Shown here: piece by piece, positions 5,317 through 8,527 of the stretch
Layout: each line of letters starts with the position of its first letter
How positions within the stretch are numbered: the first letter of the stretch is position 1
Source: G020354025 sp964621455
GTDB lineage: Bacteria; Fidelibacterota; Marinisomatia; SCGC-AAA003-L08; TS1B11
DNA length: 8,527 bases
NCBI GenBank assembly: GCA_964621455.1
Contig: CAZULW010000090.1
Coordinates: 1-8,527 of the forward strand
Direction of reading: 5' to 3'
The notes under the pieces: model-generated
Databases searched by the model: none
What the model saw: the letters and a program-made list of their open reading frames with translations, nothing else
What the model was told of the DNA's origin: nothing
Position numbers and translations under genes: made by a program

Positions 5317-6338
5317 TGGACAATCTCCTGCACCCGTTCACTTTCCGAGTAGGGAAGCACGAGAACGGCGTCGGGGGTGGCCACGACGATGAGATCCTCT
5401 ACTCCGACGGCGGCGACGTAGGGGCCCTCGCTCACTACCAGCGTGTTGCGGGTGTCCAGAATCGTCACATCGCCCTGGATGACGTTGCCGGCCTTGTCTT
5501 TGGGCAGCTCGTCGTAGAGGGTCCGCCAGCTGCCCAGGTCATTCCATTCGAACCGGGTTTCAACGGTATAAATCGAATCGGCGTTTTCCAGGACACCGTA
5601 ATCGATGCTGATGCGATCCACATCGGGCCAGACCTTGGCGAGGGCCGGCTGAAAGTCGGGGGTATCGATAAGGTGCTCAATGCTGGCCAATTTCTTATAT
5701 GTGGTGGGGAGGTGTTGGTTCAGGTTCTCCAGAATAGTGCTCACCTGCCAGACAAACATGCCACCGTTCCAGAGGTGTTCGCCGCCCTCGAGGAACTGCT
5801 TGGCCGTCTCCAGGTCCGGCTTCTCGGTGAAGCGGACTACAGGATGGACATCGCTGTCATTGTCCCGGTCAAACTGGACGTAGCCGTAGCCGGTAGCGGG
5901 CCGGGTGGGCTGGATGCCCAGGGTGATGAGGTTGTGTCCTTCGAGGGCCTTTTTCCGTGCCTGGTTGAGGGCGCGGTAGAACTGTTTCTCCTTACGGATC
6001 AGGTGGTCCGCCGGAAAGACCCCCATGACGCCGTCGCCAAAGCGCTTGTGGAGGATAAAGGCGGCCAGGGCGATAGCCGGCGCGGTGTTGCGGCCGTTGG
6101 GTTCGACAAAAAAGTTCTCTTCGGGTACGTGAGGAATCTCGGCCCTGATCTGCGGGGTGAGATCGCTGGAAGCCACCACGTAAAGGCCCTCGCAGCTGGC
6201 GTCCTTTTCCAGCCGGCGGGTGGTCTGGATAATGAGAGATTTACTGTTGATGAGATCAAGAACTTGCTTGGGGCGTTGGCGCCGGCTTTTGGGCCAGAAA
6301 CGGGTTCCAGCTCCACCGGCCAATATAACACAGTGCAT
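5280..6338 (-). CDS. manC: Mannose-1-phosphate guanylyltransferase
   Basis: This encodes a 352-residue single-domain enzyme converting mannose-1-phosphate and GTP to GDP-mannose and pyrophosphate, in the cytoplasm, for glycan or exopolysaccharide synthesis. The nucleotide-binding signature L-A-G-G-A-G-T-R-F-W-P-x-S-R (6-19) with R-P-K-Q (22-25) is intact. So are E-P-N-G-R-N-T-A-P-A-I (79-89), F-P-A-D-H (108-112), F-T-E-K-P (170-174), W-N-G-G-M-F-V-W (190-197), S-I-D-Y-G-V-L-E and W-N-D-L-G-S-W. It lacks the phosphomannose isomerase domain of bifunctional homologues, in keeping with its shorter length. The ATG at 6338 directly follows the TAA of the upstream lipoprotein gene (TAAATG), with AAGGG ahead of it, so the two are translationally coupled. 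No other sugar-nucleotide genes are in the window. Confidence 0.95.
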   Translation of the reverse strand: MHCVILAGGAGTRFWPKSRRQRPKQVLDLINSKSLIIQTTRRLEKDASCEGLYVVASSDLTPQIRAEIPHVPEENFFVEPNGRNTAPAIALAAFILHKRFGDGVMGVFPADHLIRKEKQFYRALNQARKKALEGHNLITLGIQPTRPATGYGYVQFDRDNDSDVHPVVRFTEKPDLETAKQFLEGGEHLWNGGMFVWQVSTILENLNQHLPTTYKKLASIEHLIDTPDFQPALAKVWPDVDRISIDYGVLENADSIYTVETRFEWNDLGSWRTLYDELPKDKAGNVIQGDVTILDTRNTLVVSEGPYVAAVGVEDLIVVATPDAVLVLPYSESERVQEIVQWLQSRRREELL

Positions 6339-8021
6339 TTATTCCCTTTTCAAAGCATTTTTATCCAGGGGCAGAATTGGAATCGCAATCCTAAAGTTAA
6401 TATCAATACCGTCAACTTCCCAGCGGGGCCGCACCTCCACTACCTCAGGGTAGTAGCTGAAGCGGGCGGCCCGGTGATAGGGCTCCCATCGGCCGCTGTA
6501 GTAGGGAATGGGAAGGACACCCACCTGTTCGTGCGCGAAGAGGATGTAAAAGCCGGGGGAGACGTTATTGAGCAGATAGCCAGTGGAATCGGTTACAGTG
6601 TAGGCGACGCGCTGGCCCGTGGCGGCGTCCCGGGCCTCCACCACAACCCGGCCGGAGAAGCCGACAACAGCGCCCCTGATGCTGCCCGTGGCCCCCGGGG
6701 GGCTGTAGACCAGGGTGAAGCTGACAATGGAATCGGTCAGGGCGTTGCCAGCTTCATCGGTGATCACCCGCCCGGGAAATGTGACCTTGTCGTAGCGCTC
6801 CGGTTCAGGCACGACCATGACCGCAGCCAGTGGGGATTCCTGGCGGAGGGGCAGGTCCACGGCCTGCCCGGACAGGGTATCCTTGCCCGTCCCGGAGGAA
6901 CCCTTTTGGATGAGACGGGCCATGAGCGTAGAGGGCAGGCGCACCGGTTCAGAAAAGGTGATGCGGCCCCGTACCTCCCCATACCGGCCGCCCTCCCCGC
7001 CGGTTGTGGGTTCAAGCGTAACCTGGCCGCCCGTGACGACGGGAACCGGGGGCACCGTGTCCACCAGCTCGGGTGTGAGAACGGCCAGCGGCTCCAGCCG
7101 GTAGGGTTCACCCAGCTGGGTATATCCCAGACCCGGATCGATGACGGTTGTATCCTGTCCCGATGTCTCGGGAGACACAACGTAGCCGTAGATGGTGGGG
7201 TCATCGGTTGGATAAAGGTTCGGGGGAAGCGGGGCGTCGCCGAAGGGCGTGTCAAAGGTGATAGCCAGGTAGGTGGGCGTCAGCCACTCAGCCGACCGCA
7301 TTTGGGGCCGGGCTAGGGGAGGCGACCGGCGCATCGCCACCGTAATTGTGTCACCCCTGATTAATAGGGAGTCGGCGGTAGGCAGGGCGTAGGGCCGGCG
7401 GTGGAGGGCGGCAGGGAAATCGCCCAGCCCCCCCTCTACGGCGGCCAGGCGGTAGGTCCCGTCCGGCAGGTAATCAAAGGAGAAGCCGCCGTCGGCTGCC
7501 AGGTCCACGCTCTGGAGATGGACAAACCCACTGTCCGCCCGTTGAAAAAGGCCTACCTCCACCGGGCGCTGGGGGTCGGATTCCGCAATACGCCCCTGGA
7601 CACGCCCAGCTGGTATCTCCCCTCCGGTGCTGAAGACCAGCTGGTAGGACCGGGCCAGGCTGTTCTTCTGGTAGTCACGGATGCCCCGCTGGAGGGTAAG
7701 CACGTAGGCATGGTCCGGCTGATATGGCTCATCGGGGTGGATGAGGACGCGTCGACCCCTGACCCGGGTAGTGAAGCTGACCTCCGGCGTGAAGACTACC
7801 GAGCCGGGCACTGACACCGGGTCCACCTGCTCGTTGAAGAAAATCTCGATATCCTGATCCGGGTCCAGGTCCAGGGAACCGCTGGGTGGCTCCACCCGGA
7901 CGACGCGGGGTCCTCCGGTATCAGGCGGCCCGCCGGTGGGGGGATTCTCGGCGGCGCATTTCCAGTAGGCAGTGACAGTGGCAGTCAGCAGTAAGACCAG
8001 GCGCAGGGGCAGACGAGACAT
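6339..8021 (-). CDS. Ig-like (Big_5) domain lipoprotein
   Basis: This encodes a 560-residue predicted surface or periplasmic lipoprotein. A short basic start and hydrophobic segment (residues 4-18) lead to Cys22, followed by A-A-E-N-P-P-T-G-G-P-P-D. The Cys plus PPTGGP pattern is known from lipoproteins of Bacteroidota and relatives. The lipobox itself (Y-W-K-C) is poor, so lipidation rests on that pattern. Residues of about 40-130 form a bacterial Ig-like Big_5 domain: V-x-P-P-S-G-S, I-F-F-N-E-Q-V-D-P. A second beta module (about 140-200) contains Y-L-P-D-G-T-Y-R-L, and the C-terminus (about 450-550) contains S-P-G-F-Y-I-L-F-A-H-E, like carboxypeptidase-regulatory domains. Function is unknown; adhesion or envelope structure is a guess. 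It is the first gene of the minus-strand cluster, and no clear ribosome binding site precedes the ATG at 8021. Confidence 0.9.
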   Translation of the reverse strand: MSRLPLRLVLLLTATVTAYWKCAAENPPTGGPPDTGGPRVVRVEPPSGSLDLDPDQDIEIFFNEQVDPVSVPGSVVFTPEVSFTTRVRGRRVLIHPDEPYQPDHAYVLTLQRGIRDYQKNSLARSYQLVFSTGGEIPAGRVQGRIAESDPQRPVEVGLFQRADSGFVHLQSVDLAADGGFSFDYLPDGTYRLAAVEGGLGDFPAALHRRPYALPTADSLLIRGDTITVAMRRSPPLARPQMRSAEWLTPTYLAITFDTPFGDAPLPPNLYPTDDPTIYGYVVSPETSGQDTTVIDPGLGYTQLGEPYRLEPLAVLTPELVDTVPPVPVVTGGQVTLEPTTGGEGGRYGEVRGRITFSEPVRLPSTLMARLIQKGSSGTGKDTLSGQAVDLPLRQESPLAAVMVVPEPERYDKVTFPGRVITDEAGNALTDSIVSFTLVYSPPGATGSIRGAVVGFSGRVVVEARDAATGQRVAYTVTDSTGYLLNNVSPGFYILFAHEQVGVLPIPYYSGRWEPYHRAARFSYYPEVVEVRPRWEVDGIDINFRIAIPILPLDKNALKRE

Positions 8022-8044
8022 ATCGGGCGGAAGTTGGGGTGGCG

Positions 8045-8050
8045 ATCATA
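8045..8050 (-). promoter_or_regulatory. Weak candidate -10 element for the minus-strand gene cluster
   Basis: TATGAT on the minus strand matches the -10 consensus at five of six bases and lies 23 bases before the lipoprotein ATG. No good -35 hexamer is found at 16-18 bases upstream, so this is a weak call. Confidence 0.22.
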
Positions 8051-8097
8051 GGGACGCCAAGAAATAACAGAACCGCAAAGCCCGCTCGTTCGGCTGA

Positions 8098-8116
8098 GTC
8101 CCGCCCTGAGCGGGAC
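8098..8116. repeat. Perfect hairpin GTCCCGC/GCGGGAC
   Basis: A 7-bp perfect stem GTCCCGC (8098-8104) and GCGGGAC (8110-8116) encloses a 5-base loop. Similar GTCCCG-based stems recur at 8193-8214 and 8290-8307, so it probably belongs to the same repeat-rich block upstream of the gene cluster. Confidence 0.6.
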
Positions 8117-8178
8117 GAGGGCGCTCACGACGAAGCCTGAGGCCGTTGGCGGGCCTAAGGGACGCGAAGACTCAAACG

Positions 8179-8317
8179 GTCATTGCTAAGGAGTCCCGAC
8201 ACTTCGGTCGGGACGATTGTGGCAATTTGCAAAGCCTCGTGAGTGGAGCGAAACGATCCTTTTTGTCCTAGGGCTGTCGAGATCGCCACGTCCCGATAGG
8301 TCGGGACTCGCGACGAC
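8179..8317. repeat. Degenerate inverted-repeat element (MITE-like)
   Basis: The left arm starts GTCATTGC and contains the hairpin GTCCCGAC-acttcg-GTCGGGAC (8193-8214) followed by GTGGCAATTT. The right arm, read on the other strand, starts GTCGTCGCGAGTCCCGAC and contains the hairpin over 8290-8307 followed by GTGGCGATCT. The two ends are therefore inverted, imperfect copies. A further half end, CTCGCGATGAC, follows at 8338-8348. Open frames crossing this block have no gene-like features. No transposase is encoded. Confidence 0.7.
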
Positions 8318-8372
8318 AGAACGAGGATATGCCGGAACTCGCGATGACGGGTCGTGCTATGAGGTGAGAAAA

Positions 8373-8409
8373 GGGGGGCGCGGGGTGAGAGGGCAAGGGA
8401 TTCGGGGGG
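8373..8409 (+). other. G-rich tract with G-quadruplex spacing
   Basis: Five G-runs of 6, 4, 3, 3 and 6 bases are separated by loops of 3, 5, 3 and 4 bases on the plus strand. This satisfies the usual G3+/loop 1-7 rule for an intramolecular quadruplex. It lies within a purine-rich stretch (about 8361-8418) between the inverted-repeat element and the probable terminator. Confidence 0.6.
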
Positions 8410-8411
8410 TC

Positions 8412-8439
8412 GAAAAAGTCCCCAGGGCATTACTGGGGA
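8412..8439 (-). terminator. Probable rho-independent terminator of a minus-strand gene beyond the window
   Basis: Read on the minus strand, TCCCCAG-taatgcc-CTGGGGA (8439-8419) forms a perfect 7-bp GC-rich stem and is followed by CTTTTTCG. Stem plus U-run is the classical arrangement, though five U residues is short. The 88 bases to the right contain no complete gene, so it would end a transcript entering from the right edge. Confidence 0.5.
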
Positions 8440-8527
8440 TATAGAATAGTATCACGAAAACGGTATAGATTAAGGTAATTACTCAAGGTTTGGCACAAAG
8501 TCGCAGAGATATTGAACGATTTTCGTA

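Noticed and set aside
5307..7316. A 669-codon open frame on the plus strand
   Set aside because: It lies fully antisense to manC and the Big_5 lipoprotein, both strongly supported. Its translation has no recognisable motifs and reflects GC-rich codon use on the other strand.
8155..8444. Open frames of 75-91 codons on both strands in the right intergenic region
   Set aside because: They run through hairpins, the inverted-repeat element and the G-rich tract, have low-complexity translations and lack ribosome binding sites.
8440..8527. C-terminal part of a minus-strand gene entering from the right edge
   Set aside because: Several frames are open for short distances but none shows a recognisable motif, so no partial gene can be supported.

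Overview
The window looks like a chromosomal segment from an uncultured, fairly GC-rich, Gram-negative bacterium. I favour the Bacteroidota/Marinimicrobia/KSB1-type (FCB) groups, with low confidence. The main clue is the Ig-like (Big_5) lipoprotein, whose N-terminus reads C-A-x-x-x-P-P-T-G-G-P, a signature I associate with those groups. A predicted outer-membrane barrel protein, and GC-rich palindromic repeats in every large intergenic gap, fit a free-living Gram-negative genome. I recognise no phage, plasmid or CRISPR content.

Left part (1-1505). A minus-strand tRNA-Asn(GTT), cut by the window edge by one or two acceptor bases, has a good promoter at 88-116. A single plus-strand gene (489-1196) encodes an exported, probable outer-membrane beta-barrel protein, with a plausible promoter at 357-384. 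The gene is bracketed by two same-orientation copies of a GC-rich palindromic repeat (134-221 and 1249-1375). A second repeat type, a nested palindrome, lies at 1396-1459. Between 222 and 356 I see only an unsupported 33-codon minus-strand frame.

Centre (1506-8021). Seven genes run on the minus strand with little or no spacing, apart from a 95-base gap before the EF-G-like gene. In order of transcription they are: Big_5 lipoprotein, manC (mannose-1-phosphate guanylyltransferase), a small conserved protein of unknown function overlapping manC, an EF-G-like translational GTPase (EF-G-2 type), a HIT-family nucleotide hydrolase/transferase, a minimal nucleotidyltransferase (MNT) and a HEPN-domain protein. 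The last two form a toxin-antitoxin-like pair and overlap by 14 bases. The other genes look like housekeeping functions whose shared theme is nucleotide chemistry rather than one pathway.

Right part (8022-8527). This 506-base stretch has no supportable gene. It holds a hairpin, a degenerate inverted-repeat element (8179-8317), a plus-strand G-rich tract with G-quadruplex spacing (8373-8409), and a probable minus-strand terminator (8412-8439) for a gene beyond the window.

The most interesting signal is at the EF-G-like/HIT junction. An in-frame A AAA AAG slippery heptamer lies 5 nt before a 9-bp stem-loop that contains the EF-G stop, with the HIT start in its loop. The -1 frame is open straight into HIT. 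This arrangement resembles the dnaX programmed frameshift site and could make an EF-G-HIT fusion.
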